DNA of 5,601 bases from Bacillota bacterium (lineage in GTDB: Bacteria; Bacillota; Clostridia; Peptostreptococcales; Anaerovoracaceae). Made by a program: the position numbers and the translations under genes. How positions within the stretch are numbered: the stretch's first letter is position 1; every line of letters starts with the position of its first letter. Shown here in pieces: positions 5,189 to 5,601 of this stretch. The stretch spans positions 1 through 5,601 of the forward strand of contig JAFZRG010000141.1 of the NCBI GenBank assembly GCA_017619985.1. The letters are read 5' to 3'. The notes below the pieces were generated by a model, which saw only the letters and a list, made by a program, of their open reading frames with translations, made no database searches and was not told the DNA's origin.

Positions 5189-5601
5189 TCACCTGCCGTC
5201 GTACTCGACGAACCTGTCGATCACCAGCTTGTTGTAGCGGTACACGCCCGCCCTCGCTGCCACCTTGTCCGTGGGGGCTTTGCGGACTTCCCGTTCGGGG
5301 CTGGGCGTCCAGCTGTCACCTTTGCGCTCGTAACGGATCCCCTCCTCGCGCAGTTCGCCCTTGAGGATGGCATTGATCTTCCGGGGATTGAGTCCCATCG
5401 GGCACGCGTACACCTCGCAGATGCCGCATTCGCAGCACAGCGCGGCGCTCTGGATGACGGGATCGTCCAGCATGTTCTTCGGGTCGCCGCCCATGGCCAT
5501 CTTGCGCATGATCTTATGCGGCTCGAGCGGATGACCCAGCAGATGCCTGGGACACAGCTGCGTGCAGTTCGAGCACTGGATGCAGGCCGACTTCGCCCTG
5601 C
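5189..5601 (-). CDS. pduS: PduS/RnfC-like iron-sulfur flavoprotein reductase (C-terminal part)
   Basis: The last 136 codons or so of a protein whose start lies beyond the right edge. Two ferredoxin-type [4Fe-4S] motifs are visible: CIQCSNCTQLCP close to the window edge, and CCECGICEVYACP about 45 residues later, followed by MGLNPRKIN. This pair and the stop directly before pduT match PduS, a flavin and iron-sulfur cobalamin reductase related to RnfC that works inside microcompartments; full-length PduS is about 450 residues. The remaining tail, about 70 residues, is hydrophilic with no further cysteine. The gap to the pduT ATG is 5 nt. RnfC of an Rnf complex is the alternative, but the BMC neighbours argue against it. 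The electron donor and the need for cobalamin cannot be read here. Confidence 0.9.
   Translation of the reverse strand, partial: RAKSACIQCSNCTQLCPRHLLGHPLEPHKIMRKMAMGGDPKNMLDDPVIQSAALCCECGICEVYACPMGLNPRKINAILKGELREEGIRYERKGDSWTPSPEREVRKAPTDKVAARAGVYRYNKLVIDRFVEYDGR

Overview
All supported genes lie on the minus strand, so the window reads right to left. High GC, strong AGGAGG-type ribosome sites, sigma-A-like TATAAT boxes, a Cthe_2159-type lipoprotein and bacterial microcompartment (BMC) genes together suggest an anaerobic Firmicute of the class Clostridia. That is an inference from gene content; no rRNA or other phylogenetic marker is present.

Right part (3841-5601): the distal end of a BMC operon in the classical order pduS-pduT-pduU-pduV. 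It encodes the C-terminal part of an iron-sulfur flavoprotein reductase (PduS), a tandem-BMC shell protein with the iron-sulfur cysteine at residue 38 (PduT), a small PduU/EutS shell protein, and a small GTPase (PduV/EutP). Gaps are 2-12 nt and each ribosome site lies in or over the end of the previous gene, so the four are one tightly coupled unit. PduS and PduT are thought to move electrons through the shell, PduU caps a shell position, and PduV is an accessory GTPase. The signature enzyme that would name the substrate lies outside the window.

Middle (3003-3840): a promoter region with three CTGCAG palindromes exactly 23 bp apart, then a four-helix CvpA-like membrane protein. A stem-loop terminator follows it and sits directly before the ribosome site of the next gene.

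Left part (1-3002): a 643-residue lipoprotein with a Cthe_2159-like beta-helix carbohydrate-binding region and a Gly/Pro-rich repeat tail, then a strong terminator. Next comes a 188-bp intergenic stretch with two further stem-loops and an extended -10 promoter. Last is a CobW/COG0523 metal-chaperone GTPase with an extreme His/Asp tail, cut by the window edge.

No RNA genes, CRISPR arrays, insertion sequences or prophage genes were seen. I found no convincing wholly new system. The best leads are the 23-bp-phased CTGCAG array, the stacked stem-loops before cobW, the altered guanine-specificity motif in the CobW protein, and the terminator placed just before the lipoprotein gene.
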